From NCBI GenBank assembly GCA_011390935.1, contig JAABRL010000025.1:1-52870 (forward strand): a stretch of DNA of 52,870 nucleotides. The letters run 5' to 3'. Both the position numbers and the translations under genes were made by a program. Position 1 is the first letter of the stretch, and the number at the start of each line of letters is the position of its first letter. Under the pieces are notes generated by a model. It was not told the origin of the DNA. It did no database searches and saw only the letters and a list, made by a program, of their open reading frames with translations. Shown here one piece after another: positions 26,580 through 36,140 of this stretch. Source of the stretch: Gemmatimonas sp. (GTDB lineage: Bacteria; Gemmatimonadota; Gemmatimonadetes; Gemmatimonadales; Gemmatimonadaceae).

Positions 26580-28079
26580 TCATTCGGGAGGAAGCACCGC
26601 GAACCGGGCGCGCACATCGACGCCGTCACGCTCGAGGGTGCGGCGCTCGCGCCAGTGAATCAGCGACGCGGCCACCAGCACGATCACCCACACCGGCGTG
26701 GAGTGGAAGTACCAGGCACTCGCGGTGGCGCTGAGGTCCTTGATTACCTGCACCACGAGCAGGCCGCTCGTGAGCAGCAGCGCGGCGATGGCCACGGGCA
26801 CGCGCAGCGCAGCAGAGCGCATCACCGTGACCTGTTGCGCCAGTGCCGCGTTGCGACCGGGCAGTGTGAGCACGGTGAGGGCCATGAGCGCATAGGTCAC
26901 GAGCATGGACGTCACCAGGATGTCCACGCCGAGAAAGAAGTCGCCGGCGAGATGGCTGCCCACGATGGACAGCGAGGCGACGACGCCGCTCGCGATGATG
27001 GCGAGGTGGGGCGTACGCCACGTGGGGTGCACGCGCGCGAACATGCGCGGAAAGATGCCGTCGTCGGACCAGGCGAACATGAGGCGCGAGACGGCCAGCA
27101 GCATGGCCGGCAGGTCGTTGATGAGCGCCACGGCCGCGCCGGCGACAATGGCCACGGTCCACGCGGGCGACAGCAGGTAGCTGAGCAGGCCTGGCGCCGT
27201 GACATCGCGTACGAGCGCCTGCTCGGCGACGTACTGCCACGGCACGGCGTGATACACTGCCGCCGTGAAGAGCATGTAGTACGCGCCCACGGCGATCACC
27301 GCGATGCCGATGGCGAGCGGCAGGTTGCGCGAGGGGTTGCGCGCTTCGCCACCGGCTTGCGCGATCGAATCGAAGCCGATGAAGGATGCGAAGAGCACGG
27401 GCGTGGCGGCGAGCAAGGTCATGAAGCCTGGCGCGCTGCGGGCGACCTCAGGCACGGTGCGTCCTTCGCGCGCCAGCAGTGCGGCGGCAAAGTCGGTGTG
27501 ATTGTGCGCGAAGCCTGCCACAATCACCACACCGCCGAGTACGAACATGAGCACCATGAGCGGAATGAGCAGCTTCTCGTACAGCTGCGTGCCGCGCAGG
27601 TTCACCAGCACGAACGTCCAGAGAATGGCGAGGGCGATGAGCGGCCGGCCGACGGGTCCGTCGAATATGTTTGCGAGTTCGGTGAGTCCGAGTGGCGTGG
27701 CGACGTCGCGCAGGAACGCGGGGATGATGTACGACACCACGCCGATGGCGATGGACAACCCGAACCACTGCGAGAACGAGGCGACGAAACCGAGGTACGG
27801 TGAGAGCCCGCGCGACGCGTAGATGTAGCTCCCGCCGGCGCGTGGCATGGCGGAGGCGAGCGCCGCGTAGGCGAGCGCGGAGAGCAGCGCGGGGATCGCG
27901 GCGAGCAGGAAGGCCGGCAGCACGAAGCCGTCGATGCCCGGCACGTTGCGCTGCATGGTGAACGGAATGGTGTTGATCGCCGCACCGAGCATGGAGCAGA
28001 TGCCGGTGGCGGCCAGGCCGATCAATCCGAGATGGCGAACGAGCGGGGGACGGTTCGGTGTCTCGCCGGAGGGCGTCAT
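26580..28079 (-). CDS. APC-superfamily amino acid permease
   Basis: A 499-residue polytopic transporter with about 12 membrane segments. The first helix has the APC substrate motif GLIGLAATGICSMLGAAI, followed by the FAYAALASAMPRAGGSYIYASRGLSP-type consensus (here split over residues 68-95), and the later FIGFDSIAQAGGEARNP region. The ligand is unknown, probably an amino acid. The ATG at 28079 starts just before the first helix; an upstream extension runs through the neighbouring gene. It is 36 bp before the aldo/keto reductase-RidA gene, so substrate uptake and metabolism may be linked. Confidence 0.88.
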   Translation of the reverse strand: MTPSGETPNRPPLVRHLGLIGLAATGICSMLGAAINTIPFTMQRNVPGIDGFVLPAFLLAAIPALLSALAYAALASAMPRAGGSYIYASRGLSPYLGFVASFSQWFGLSIAIGVVSYIIPAFLRDVATPLGLTELANIFDGPVGRPLIALAILWTFVLVNLRGTQLYEKLLIPLMVLMFVLGGVVIVAGFAHNHTDFAAALLAREGRTVPEVARSAPGFMTLLAATPVLFASFIGFDSIAQAGGEARNPSRNLPLAIGIAVIAVGAYYMLFTAAVYHAVPWQYVAEQALVRDVTAPGLLSYLLSPAWTVAIVAGAAVALINDLPAMLLAVSRLMFAWSDDGIFPRMFARVHPTWRTPHLAIIASGVVASLSIVGSHLAGDFFLGVDILVTSMLVTYALMALTVLTLPGRNAALAQQVTVMRSAALRVPVAIAALLLTSGLLVVQVIKDLSATASAWYFHSTPVWVIVLVAASLIHWRERRTLERDGVDVRARFAVLPPE

Positions 28080-28089
28080 GCGGGGTGGG

Positions 28090-29991
28090 TCACGGGGCGG
28101 GGGGACGCAGGAGCATGAGATGCTCCAGGTCGTCGTCGTCAACACGCACCACGTACGCCCCCTGCGCGGTGGCGAGCAAGAGGCGGTGTTGGAGAGGGAG
28201 CGTGTAGCGGCCCAGGCGCTCGCCGGTGTCGAGGTTGATGTGGTCCCAGCCGGGTTCGCTGGTGTTCTGGCCGACGTGGACGGGGATCCAGGCGTGCGAC
28301 CCCACGACATGCATCTCCTTCATGCCACCATCCAGAGCAAGGGCAGGCAGCGTTGCGGGCTGCTCCGGCTCCTCGATGGCGGATTCCGGCGGCGGGGCGA
28401 CGGCGCGTCCGAGCGTGTTCGACAGCGCGTTCATCTGCGACGCGAACATCATTCGGTAGCGGGCGCGCGCACCGGTGAGATAGGCCTGCCACCCGCTGTC
28501 CGTGACGGCGATGGGTCCGAACGGGATGCGCAGCGCCTTCGTCGAATCGCCATTGCGGTTGTGCAGCGCGAGCGTGTACGTGGACGCGTCGGCGCGCAGC
28601 ACCACGCCGTCACCGCGCACCGACCATCCGTTGACGGGAGCGTAGGCATCGAGTCCGATCCGCGTCACCCATCGGCCGGCGTCGTCCCGATCTGAGAGTG
28701 GGGCGACATAGCCACGCGGGAATGTCAGCAGGGTGTCCACGGCGCCGCCACGAATCGAGTAGCGCAGGAGCCGAAGCATCGTGAGCGGTTGTGTCGTGAG
28801 ACGTCGCGTCGCGCTGTCCAAGGTGCCTGGACTCATGGTGGGCGAACCGTAGACATGGCCGAGCGTGTCGCCCGCGCTCAGGTACGGCGCCGCCATGAAG
28901 CGAAGCGTGCCATCCATTCCCGATTGATCACCCGGGTCCAGCAGCTGGAGCGTGCGCCCGCGTCCTGTCGCGACGTGCAGCACGGGAAACGACCGCGTCG
29001 CTGACCCGTTGAAGACCGCAACCGAGTCGGCGTGCACACGCGCCACCCACCCGATGCGCTCGAACTCCCCCGGACCCCCGCCACGTCGCCCGATCGTATC
29101 CCGCTCCCCTGTACGCAGGTTCACGCGCCACAGCAGCTGCTCGCGAAGGTCCCCGAACACGAGCAGTGAATCGTGAAACTCCGCCGCTCGCACCACGCGC
29201 GAATACTCACCGGACAGCGTGTCCACGCGGCTGGCCCAATCGAAGAGCGAGGCGGTGGGCACGGGGGGCGTCGAGTCCGACTCGCCGGCACAGCCGACGC
29301 CCGTCACGAGCATGAGCAACAGCAGCGTCACGGGCGCCTGCCGCCGCCGCACGACATCGTACGCTCCGGCCAACGCCAGTGCGCCGAACGCGGGGAGCAG
29401 GAGCGCGTTCGCACCAACGCGCGCGTAGGCCATGGCACCAGCCACACCACCGACGAGAAAGCCGCTCATCAGAATGACGTAGAGCAGCACGCGTCGCCGG
29501 TCGAGCAGCTGCCCGCGCAGGCGCGCGCCGAGCATGGTGCCGATGTCGGTTACCAGCCCGGTGAGGTGTGTAGTGCGCACGAGGGCGCCGCTGTAGGTGC
29601 TCACCATCGCATTCTGCAGCCCGCACGCGGCGGACGCGAGTAGGTGCCCCGTGTCGGAGCCGCGCGCGAGGGCCATGGCGGCCAGTGCGAGCAGCGCCGC
29701 CTCGAGTAGGAGGGCGGCCCCGTAGCGTCGTCCCAGCTGCAGCGAGGCGTTGCCCGTGAGTGCCCCGCTGATGATCGCGCCGGCCAGGAACGCGAGCACG
29801 ATTAGCAGCAGATGCAGCGCATCGGCCACTTCACCGCGCGCGACCGCCAGACTGAGCAGCGACGACGTGCCCGTGACGTGCGACACGGCCTCGTGGCGGA
29901 AGCCGAGCAACCCGATCGCGTTCACCGCCCCCGCAATCGCCGCCAGCCAGAACCCGCCCACTTCAACCCAGCGTGGCAGCTTGGAGAGCAT
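28090..29991 (-). CDS. Read-through fusion: YoaK/DUF1275 membrane protein joined to a beta-propeller lipoprotein
   Basis: One unbroken 633-codon frame joins two units. Residues 1-215 are a complete DUF1275 (YoaK) six-helix membrane protein (WLAAIAGAVNAIGLLGF, HVTGTSS, TYSGALVRTTHLTGLVTDIG). Residues from V214 read as a stand-alone lipoprotein: RRR, a hydrophobic stretch, the lipobox-like TGVGC ending at C234, then a propeller-type secreted domain with the GRRGGGPGEFERIG motif near residue 315. The codon for V214 is GTG (29352), with GGAG 11 bp upstream, so an independent lipoprotein of 420 residues may also be translated. I see no stop between them. Loss of one stop codon would explain it. 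Confidence 0.72.
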   Translation of the reverse strand: MLSKLPRWVEVGGFWLAAIAGAVNAIGLLGFRHEAVSHVTGTSSLLSLAVARGEVADALHLLLIVLAFLAGAIISGALTGNASLQLGRRYGAALLLEAALLALAAMALARGSDTGHLLASAACGLQNAMVSTYSGALVRTTHLTGLVTDIGTMLGARLRGQLLDRRRVLLYVILMSGFLVGGVAGAMAYARVGANALLLPAFGALALAGAYDVVRRRQAPVTLLLLMLVTGVGCAGESDSTPPVPTASLFDWASRVDTLSGEYSRVVRAAEFHDSLLVFGDLREQLLWRVNLRTGERDTIGRRGGGPGEFERIGWVARVHADSVAVFNGSATRSFPVLHVATGRGRTLQLLDPGDQSGMDGTLRFMAAPYLSAGDTLGHVYGSPTMSPGTLDSATRRLTTQPLTMLRLLRYSIRGGAVDTLLTFPRGYVAPLSDRDDAGRWVTRIGLDAYAPVNGWSVRGDGVVLRADASTYTLALHNRNGDSTKALRIPFGPIAVTDSGWQAYLTGARARYRMMFASQMNALSNTLGRAVAPPPESAIEEPEQPATLPALALDGGMKEMHVVGSHAWIPVHVGQNTSEPGWDHINLDTGERLGRYTLPLQHRLLLATAQGAYVVRVDDDDLEHLMLLRPPAP

Positions 29992-30034
29992 GGCGGGACG
30001 GCGAGGGTGACGGGGCGGTGGTCTCCGTTCGAAT

Positions 30035-31141
30035 CTAGGCGGTGACCGAGACGGCTGCCGCCGGGAACTGCCCGCGGGTGGCGTTCGCAAACCGCACCAG
30101 CAGCAGCATCACCGGCACCTCCACGAGCACGCCCACCACCGTGGCGAGTGCGGCACCCGATTCCAGTCCGAAGAGCACGATGGCCGCCGCCACGGCCAGC
30201 TCGAAGAAGTTGCTCGCGCCGATCAGTGCCGCGGGCGCGGCGACGGCGTGCGGCACCTTCCATGCCCGTGCCCACCCGTACGCCACGCCGAAGATGAACA
30301 GCGTCTGGATGATGAGCGGAACGGCGATGAGCGCAATGTGCAGCGGGTTGCCCAGAATCACCTCGCCCTGGAACGAGAAGAGCAGAATCAGGGTGAGCAG
30401 CAGCCCCACAATGGTGACGGGCCCGAGACGCGGCAGGAAGGACGCGGTGAACCACGCCTCACCGCGCGCGTGCATCAGCCAGCGGCGCACCACCACACCG
30501 GCAGCGAGCGGAATCACGATGTAGAGCACCACCGAGAGCACCACGGTATCGTACGGCACGGTGATGTCTCCCAAGCCGAGCAGCAGCAGCACGATGGGCG
30601 CAAACGCGAAGAGCATGATCAGGTCATTGATCGCCACCTGCACCAGCGTGTACGCCGCATCGCCGCGCGTGAGGTAGCTCCACACGAACACCATGGCGGT
30701 GCAGGGCGCGGCTCCCAGCAGAATCGCGCCCGCTACGTACTCGCGCGCCAGCCCCTCTTCAATGAACGGCGCGAAGAGCACCTGCAGGAACAGCCACGCG
30801 AACAGGAACATGGTGAACGGTTTCACCAGCCAGTTGGTGACCAGCGTGATCGCCAACCCGCGCGGCTGCTTGCGCACATTCATGATGCTGGCAAAGTCCA
30901 CCTGCAGCATCATGGGAAAGATCATGGCCCAGATGAGCACGGCCACCGGCAGGTTCACCTGCGCATATGTGAAGCGGGAGAGCGTGGCAGGTACGGCGGG
31001 CAGCCACTGGCCGATGGCCACGCCGGCCACGATGCATAGCGCCACCCAGATGGTGAGATAGCGGCCGAAGAAGCCGAGGCCCTTGCTGTCGTCGGGCGGG
31101 ACGGGCGCTGCGCCGGCGCCCGCCGTCTGGTGTGCGGTCAT
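30035..31141 (-). CDS. acr3: Acr3-type arsenite efflux permease
   Basis: A 368-residue, ten-helix transporter of the ACR3/BASS group. The Acr3 hallmark GAAPCTAMVFVWSYL holds the conserved Cys used in arsenite export. LIGASNFFELAVAAAIVLFG and VNLPVAVLIWAMIFPMMLQVDF are other family landmarks. It exports As(III) or Sb(III) across the inner membrane using the proton gradient. No arsR, arsC or arsA is adjacent, so this is an isolated pump. It precedes the DUF1275 fusion by 43 bp. A 105-bp gap upstream separates it from the hydrogenase locus. Confidence 0.9.
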   Translation of the reverse strand: MTAHQTAGAGAAPVPPDDSKGLGFFGRYLTIWVALCIVAGVAIGQWLPAVPATLSRFTYAQVNLPVAVLIWAMIFPMMLQVDFASIMNVRKQPRGLAITLVTNWLVKPFTMFLFAWLFLQVLFAPFIEEGLAREYVAGAILLGAAPCTAMVFVWSYLTRGDAAYTLVQVAINDLIMLFAFAPIVLLLLGLGDITVPYDTVVLSVVLYIVIPLAAGVVVRRWLMHARGEAWFTASFLPRLGPVTIVGLLLTLILLFSFQGEVILGNPLHIALIAVPLIIQTLFIFGVAYGWARAWKVPHAVAAPAALIGASNFFELAVAAAIVLFGLESGAALATVVGVLVEVPVMLLLVRFANATRGQFPAAAVSVTA

Positions 31142-31246
31142 GCCGAGATCACGGTTGCAGTCATGCCGAGAACGCTACGTGGCACCCAAGCCACGAACAA
31201 CTGCCCACCAACCGTGCGTGACCGAACGGTGACGGGCGTGCCCCGA

Positions 31247-32326
31247 TCAGCAGATCCGCGGCAGCTGCTCCCCGATCTGCATGGTGATTACGCGCCGCGC
31301 ACCGATTCCCGTGCGGCTCACGAGCATGCCGGGGTGCGTCTCGACCGCAGCGCCGATGATCGCGGCATCACGTCCCAGCGGATGGGCCTGCATGGCCGCC
31401 AGCGCGGCCTCGGCCTCCGCGGCGGGCACGATCGCAATCAGCTTGCCTTCGTTGGCCACGAAGAAGGGATCGAGTCCCAGCAGTTCGCACGCCGCCCGCA
31501 CCGGCCCGCGCACCGGCACCTTCTCTTCATCCACCACGATCCCCACGTTGGACGCCCGCGCGATTTCGTTCAGCGACGAGGCCACGCCACCGCGCGTCGG
31601 ATCACGAAGCGCGCGCGTGCCCGGCGCCGCCACGAGCAGCTCGGCCACGAGTGTGTGCAGCGCCGCCGAGTCGCTGGTGATCGTGGTCTCGAACTCGAGC
31701 CCCTCACGCTGGCTCATGATCGCCATGCCGTGATCACCAATGGTGCCGCTCACCAGCACCACATCACCCGTGCGCACGCGCGACGGGCCGATGTCCCGCC
31801 CCGCCGGTACCACGCCAATGCCGGAGGTGTTGATGTAGATGCCGTCCCCCTTGCCGCGTTCCACCACCTTGGTATCGCCAGTGACGATACGCACGCCGGC
31901 TTCGCGCGCCGCCGCGCCCATGTCCTGGACGATGCGCGCGAGCGTGGCCATGGGCAGCCCTTCTTCGAGAATGAAGCCCGCGCTGAGCACGAGCGGCGTG
32001 GCGCCACTCATGGCCAGATCATTCACCGTGCCGTGCACCGCGAGTGTGCCAATGCTGCCGCCGGGAAAGATGAGTGGCTTGACCACGAACGAATCGGTGG
32101 AGTACGCCACACGCGTTCCGGGCAGCGTGAGCACGGTGCTGTCGCTCAGCGACGCTGCGTCGGCGGTGCCGAACGCCGGAAGAAAGAGGTGCTCCACCAA
32201 CTCCGCCGAGAGCTGCCCACCACCCCCGTGCCCGAGCACGATGGTGGGGTAGTCGCGGAGCGGCAGCGGACACGCCCAGTCGCTGAACGATGGCGCTGAT
32301 GGCGTGACGGTTTCCGTGTCGATCAT
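31247..32326 (-). CDS. hypE: HypE, carbamoyl dehydratase for hydrogenase cyanide ligands
   Basis: HypE dehydrates carbamoyl groups received from HypF to give the CN ligands of the NiFe site. The 359-residue protein has the ATP-binding GHGGGGQLS motif, the PurM-like core ([35 protein letters not shown]) and the diagnostic C-terminal PRIC, whose Cys carries the ligand. ATG at 32326 overlaps the hypD stop (ATGA). It is the last gene of the minus-strand hydrogenase transcription unit. Confidence 0.98.
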   Translation of the reverse strand: MIDTETVTPSAPSFSDWACPLPLRDYPTIVLGHGGGGQLSAELVEHLFLPAFGTADAASLSDSTVLTLPGTRVAYSTDSFVVKPLIFPGGSIGTLAVHGTVNDLAMSGATPLVLSAGFILEEGLPMATLARIVQDMGAAAREAGVRIVTGDTKVVERGKGDGIYINTSGIGVVPAGRDIGPSRVRTGDVVLVSGTIGDHGMAIMSQREGLEFETTITSDSAALHTLVAELLVAAPGTRALRDPTRGGVASSLNEIARASNVGIVVDEEKVPVRGPVRAACELLGLDPFFVANEGKLIAIVPAAEAEAALAAMQAHPLGRDAAIIGAAVETHPGMLVSRTGIGARRVITMQIGEQLPRIC

Positions 32327-33432
32327 GCGCTCACCCGCTCGAGTTGCACCACGCGGCCGTAGTTGAAGTACGCCGCACACGCGCCCTCGCTCGATACCAT
32401 CGTGGCCCCGAGCGGCGTGCGCGGTGTGCACTCGCTGCCGAACGCACCGCAATCGGTGGGTTTGATGGAGCCTTGCAGCACCTCACCGGCTCGACACTTC
32501 GGCGATTCCACCGTGCGAATGTCGCGCACATCGAAGCGATGTTCGGCGTCGTAGTCGGCGTAGGCATCGCTCAGGCGCCAGCCGCTTTTCGGAATCACGC
32601 CAATGCCGCGCCAGGCACGGTCAGTCACGGCAAACACTTCCTCGAGCAGCGCCTGCGCCGGCTGGTTGCCATCGAACGTGACCACGCGCGCATACGCGTT
32701 CTCCACGCGCGCTTCGCCCGACTCCAGCTGACGCACGGTGCAGCGAATGCCTTCAAGCACATCGAGCGGCTCGAAGCCGGTGATCACGATCGGCACGGCA
32801 TGCTGTGAGGCCAGCGGCGGATACTGCCAGAAGCCCATCACGCTGCACACATGGCCGGCGGCGAGAAACGCCTGCACGCGGTTGGTGGGCGAGCGCATGA
32901 TCGCGTCGATGGCGGGTGGCACGAGCACATGCGACACGAGCATGGAGAAGTTCTTCAGCCCCTCCTTCTTCGCCAGGTGCACCGCCATCGCGTTGGCCGG
33001 TGCGGTGGTCTCGAAGCCGATGCCGAAGAACACCACCTGCCGGTCCGGATGCTTGCGCGCCAGTGCCACGGCGTCGAGCGGGGAATACACCACGCGCACA
33101 TCACCGCCTTCACTCTTCACGCGAAAGAGGTCGCGATCGGTACCCGGCACGCGCAGCATGTCACCGAAGGAGCAGAAGATCACCTCGGGGCGCGCGGCAA
33201 TGGCGAGCGCCTTGTCGATCATCTCGAGCGGCGTCACGCACACCGGGCAGCCCGGTCCGTGAATGAGCTCGATCTCCGGCGGCAGCAGCTGGTCGATGCC
33301 GTTGCGCAGGATGCTGTGCGTCTGCCCGCCGCACACTTCCATGATCGCCCACGGCCGCGTGGTGATCTGACGGATCTCGGCCGCAATGCGCTGCGCAATC
33401 GCGCCGTCGCGGAACTCGGTGAGGTACTTCAT
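32323..33432 (-). CDS. hypD: HypD, Fe(CN)2CO assembly scaffold
   Basis: HypD and HypC together assemble the Fe(CN)2CO moiety. The 369-residue length is typical. Visible landmarks are the CGGQTHSI redox-thiol motif, the [10 protein letters not shown] motif and the [20 protein letters not shown] cysteine cluster near the C-terminus that holds a [4Fe-4S] cluster. It overlaps both hypC and hypE by ATGA, so the three are translationally coupled. Confidence 0.98.
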   Translation of the reverse strand: MKYLTEFRDGAIAQRIAAEIRQITTRPWAIMEVCGGQTHSILRNGIDQLLPPEIELIHGPGCPVCVTPLEMIDKALAIAARPEVIFCSFGDMLRVPGTDRDLFRVKSEGGDVRVVYSPLDAVALARKHPDRQVVFFGIGFETTAPANAMAVHLAKKEGLKNFSMLVSHVLVPPAIDAIMRSPTNRVQAFLAAGHVCSVMGFWQYPPLASQHAVPIVITGFEPLDVLEGIRCTVRQLESGEARVENAYARVVTFDGNQPAQALLEEVFAVTDRAWRGIGVIPKSGWRLSDAYADYDAEHRFDVRDIRTVESPKCRAGEVLQGSIKPTDCGAFGSECTPRTPLGATMVSSEGACAAYFNYGRVVQLERVSA

Positions 33433-33722
33433 GTCGGCAGCGGGCAGGGCGTGGGCGCCGAGTACTCGTGATCGGCCACCTCGCCGAGCTCCTCTTCCAG
33501 AATGCCAAGCTCACGGAAGTGGCGCAGCGTTTCCATGGCGGACGCTTCGTCGATGCGACTGATCGCGAAGCCCACGTGCACGATCGCGTAGTCCCCCACG
33601 ACCGCGTCGGGCAAATAGGCCAGGCACACCGTTTTCTGAATGCCGCCGAAGTCGAGACGCGCCATGCGCGTGCCATGCTCTTCGAAGATGTCGGCGATGC
33701 GGCCGGGAACGGCGAGACACAT
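33429..33722 (-). CDS. hypC: HypC, hydrogenase maturation chaperone
   Basis: HypC carries the iron centre to the large subunit and starts with the conserved MCLAVPG, whose Cys2 is exposed after Met removal and binds the metal. The 97-residue product has the expected beta-barrel and a longer C-terminal tail than the minimal family length of about 75-90. The ATG at 33722 was chosen because of the obligatory MCLAVPG start; the longer open frame is not real. It starts 2 bp after the NHL gene stop and overlaps hypD. Confidence 0.97.
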   Translation of the reverse strand: MCLAVPGRIADIFEEHGTRMARLDFGGIQKTVCLAYLPDAVVGDYAIVHVGFAISRIDEASAMETLRHFRELGILEEELGEVADHEYSAPTPCPLPT

Positions 33723-33724
33723 GA

Positions 33725-34891
33725 TCAGACTCCTGCAGGAGAAAGGGCGGAGGCGGAGACCTCCGCCGACGACGGGAGAGCGGGGCTGGACGAGACATCC
33801 CAGAGCATGACGCGGTTGTTGCCGGAGTCGGCAATGGCAAGCCGATCGCCATGCAACCAGATGCCGTAGGGCCAGCACAGCGTGTCGGGGCCCACGAACT
33901 TCCACCGGTTTTCGCCAGCGGCATCGAAGTCGTGCTGCCCGATCACGCGATCGGCGGGACGCTGCAGTCCGTGGCGCGGCACGCCATCCCAGAGCAGTAC
34001 GCGATTGTTCGCCGTGTCGGCCACGGCCAGCGTGTCGCCACTCTGCGACACCGCGTACGGAAAGCGCAGCCGGTGTGCGCCCTGCGCACGGTGCGGCAGT
34101 TCGATGTTTTCGTGAAAGGCGCGCTGTCCGAGCAGCAGATCCGCGTTGCGGTCCACCGTGGGCATGGGGGTGTAGCCGACAACGCGGTGGTTACCAGCAT
34201 CGGCAACGAACAGCGTATCGGCATCACCCGTGATGGCGTGCGGCCAGCGGAAGGAGCAGGCACTCGGTTCGCCGCCGCGATTCTCGTCGTTATGCGACAG
34301 GTCCGGCTGGCCGAGCACGATCTGCGCCGGCTCGCCTGGTTCTGGGACACTCTCCCAGCCGAGCACGCGTCGATTGCCGGTGTCGGCGATCCAGAACCGA
34401 TTGCCCACTACGGCTGCGCCATACGGCCAATACAGCGTGCTGGCCGACACGGCACCGCCCTGGTTGGGCGCCACATCCGCGAGCGACGGCTGACCGATGG
34501 CGTACACGGGCGGTTCGCCGGAGCGTGTCGGAATCGAGTTCCACACGAGCAGCCGATGATGCCATGCGTCGGCCACGATGAGTTTGCCGTCCACTACGAA
34601 TACGGCGGTGGGCAGGTGCAGTCCGTTGGCATACGACTGACCACCGGCCGCTGGCCCTTCGCTGGTGAAATCGGGCTGCCCCAGCACGACATCCGCGTTC
34701 ACCCCATCCTCGCCGGGAATACCGTGCCAGATGAGGACGCGATGGTTGCCCGAGTCGCACACGATGAGCGTGTGATCATCGAACCATACCCCACGCGGCG
34801 CATACAGCTGCGAGGCCGTGGGCTGCGCCGACGGGAGCGCCAGCCCGAAGGGCGACTCGGCACCCATGCGCACGAGCGGTCGCATGCTCAC
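33725..34891 (-). CDS. NHL-repeat beta-propeller protein of the hydrogenase operon
   Basis: A 388-residue protein made of six NHL-type blades, each with the D-S/T-G-N-x-R-V-L-x-W ending: GNHRVLIW, WHHRLLVW, GNRRVLGW, GNHRVVGY, ANNRVLLW and GNNRVMLW, at intervals of about 55-60 residues. Each is followed by a VLGQPDF-like turn. No signal peptide is seen, so it is cytoplasmic. NHL proteins recur in group 1h hydrogenase operons and may serve as a protein scaffold in maturation or in electron transfer. Its start overlaps the NifU-Rieske stop (ATGA). The precise partner is unknown. Confidence 0.85.
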   Translation of the reverse strand: MSMRPLVRMGAESPFGLALPSAQPTASQLYAPRGVWFDDHTLIVCDSGNHRVLIWHGIPGEDGVNADVVLGQPDFTSEGPAAGGQSYANGLHLPTAVFVVDGKLIVADAWHHRLLVWNSIPTRSGEPPVYAIGQPSLADVAPNQGGAVSASTLYWPYGAAVVGNRFWIADTGNRRVLGWESVPEPGEPAQIVLGQPDLSHNDENRGGEPSACSFRWPHAITGDADTLFVADAGNHRVVGYTPMPTVDRNADLLLGQRAFHENIELPHRAQGAHRLRFPYAVSQSGDTLAVADTANNRVLLWDGVPRHGLQRPADRVIGQHDFDAAGENRWKFVGPDTLCWPYGIWLHGDRLAIADSGNNRVMLWDVSSSPALPSSAEVSASALSPAGV

Positions 34892-35766
34892 TTCTCCGGG
34901 CGCAGCTGCACGCGACCATCCACCACACGCACCGGCACGCCCTCAAGCTGTGCCTGCGGCGCCGTGAGGCACTCACCCGTGGCGCAGTCGAAGCGGAAAC
35001 CATGCCACGGACAGGTGATGGTGCCGGCCTCGCGATCGATGCGGCCGCCGTCGATGGGGAGCCCGAGATGCGCGCAGGCGTTCCACCAGGCGCGTACGCC
35101 GTCGGCGACCTGCAGCAGCACCACACTGCGGCCATCGGCGAGTTCAAAACGAAACGGCGCATTGGCCGACAGCTCGGCGGCCGATGGACCGTCGATCCAT
35201 CCGTCGCCTACCGCGGCGCGCTTGAGCGGTACGAAGGCAGGAGCGTCCGGTTCGTTGGGCACCACTTCAATGCGCGTGATCTCGGGCACCTGCTCCTTGA
35301 GCGCTTCCTCTACGCCGTTGCGCAGCGTCACGGACGACATGCTGCAGCCGTTGCACGCACCGGAGAGGCGCACGTAGAGCGTATCGCCCTTCACATCAAC
35401 GAGCGTGACATCACCGCCGTGCGACTGCGTGTACGGCCGCAGATTCTCGATCACGGCGGCCACGCGTGTGCGCACATCGGCCTTCACGATGCCATGCAGC
35501 GCGAACAGGGCGTACACCCCCTGATCATCCACGAGTTCGAGCAGCAGCTCCTTGCCACGCGGATCGGCCTTGAGCGTGCGCACGATGGTGATCAGCGCAT
35601 CCTTGTGAAACGCTTCGAGCGCCGTCTTGAGCGCGAGCGCTCGCGTCCGATGGTCGATCGGCATGCCCTGCACGTCGAGCAGGGCGCGTTCGATCGCTTC
35701 GGCGCGCTCGGTGAGTGTAGGCGCAGCAGCTGGGGTGGCGGGCGCAGGTGCGGTCGGAGCCGTCAT
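34888..35766 (-). CDS. NifU-like (Nfu) domain fused to a Rieske ferredoxin domain
   Basis: A 292-residue fusion. Residues 20-100 are a helical domain of unknown function. Residues 103-175 are an Nfu domain with the cluster-holding C138-N-G-C141. Residues 205-292 are a Rieske domain with C231-A-H233 and C252-P-W-H255. The N-terminal 16 residues are Pro/Ala/Thr-rich. Such NifU-Rieske proteins are typical neighbours of group 1h hydrogenases and could deliver Fe-S clusters and/or pass electrons to HhyS. It overlaps the 124-aa gene (TGATG) and the NHL gene (ATGA). The role is inferred from domain content. Confidence 0.9.
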   Translation of the reverse strand: MTAPTAPAPATPAAAPTLTERAEAIERALLDVQGMPIDHRTRALALKTALEAFHKDALITIVRTLKADPRGKELLLELVDDQGVYALFALHGIVKADVRTRVAAVIENLRPYTQSHGGDVTLVDVKGDTLYVRLSGACNGCSMSSVTLRNGVEEALKEQVPEITRIEVVPNEPDAPAFVPLKRAAVGDGWIDGPSAAELSANAPFRFELADGRSVVLLQVADGVRAWWNACAHLGLPIDGGRIDREAGTITCPWHGFRFDCATGECLTAPQAQLEGVPVRVVDGRVQLRPEK

Positions 35767-36140
35767 CAGTCGGTCACCTGGAAGGCGAGACGCTGTTCGA
35801 GCGCCTCTTCGGTCTTGCGGGCCAGCACCTGCGCGAAGGCCTGCTCGGCGAGGCGCTGCATGAAATCGCCGATCGAGTTGGCCGGCGTCGTGATCACCGG
35901 CACCGGACGGCGCGCGAGCGCCTGCAGCACGAACGCAGCGCCGTCCGCAGAATCGAGCAGGAAATCGCGGAACAGCGCCTGCACGAACTCGTCCACCCAC
36001 ACGCCCTCGGCGTTCGGATCGTCGCGCAGCCGCGCCAGCGCCGGCACCGGGCCACCGCATCGCTGCTCGCACCGTTCCACGAACCGTTCGATGGCCGCGT
36101 TGAGCAGAAAGTCGAATTGCTGCCGAGCGTGCGCGTCCAT
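35766..36140 (-). CDS. Conserved unknown protein of the hydrogenase operon (124 aa)
   Basis: I do not recognise this family. It is a soluble, mainly helical 124-residue protein with acidic and aromatic patches. It has three cysteine-free stretches, and its only Cys residues are two near the N-terminus (CEQRC). No metal motif, signal peptide or membrane segment is visible. It starts with TGATG coupling after the TPR gene and ends in TGATG overlap with the NifU-Rieske gene, so it is a fixed operon component. A helical adaptor or assembly chaperone is possible, but the sequence alone does not show it. Confidence 0.7.
   Translation of the reverse strand: MDAHARQQFDFLLNAAIERFVERCEQRCGGPVPALARLRDDPNAEGVWVDEFVQALFRDFLLDSADGAAFVLQALARRPVPVITTPANSIGDFMQRLAEQAFAQVLARKTEEALEQRLAFQVTD

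Noticed and set aside
30035..31141. Arsenic resistance operon
   Set aside because: Only the Acr3 pump is present; no arsR, arsC or arsA was found next to it.
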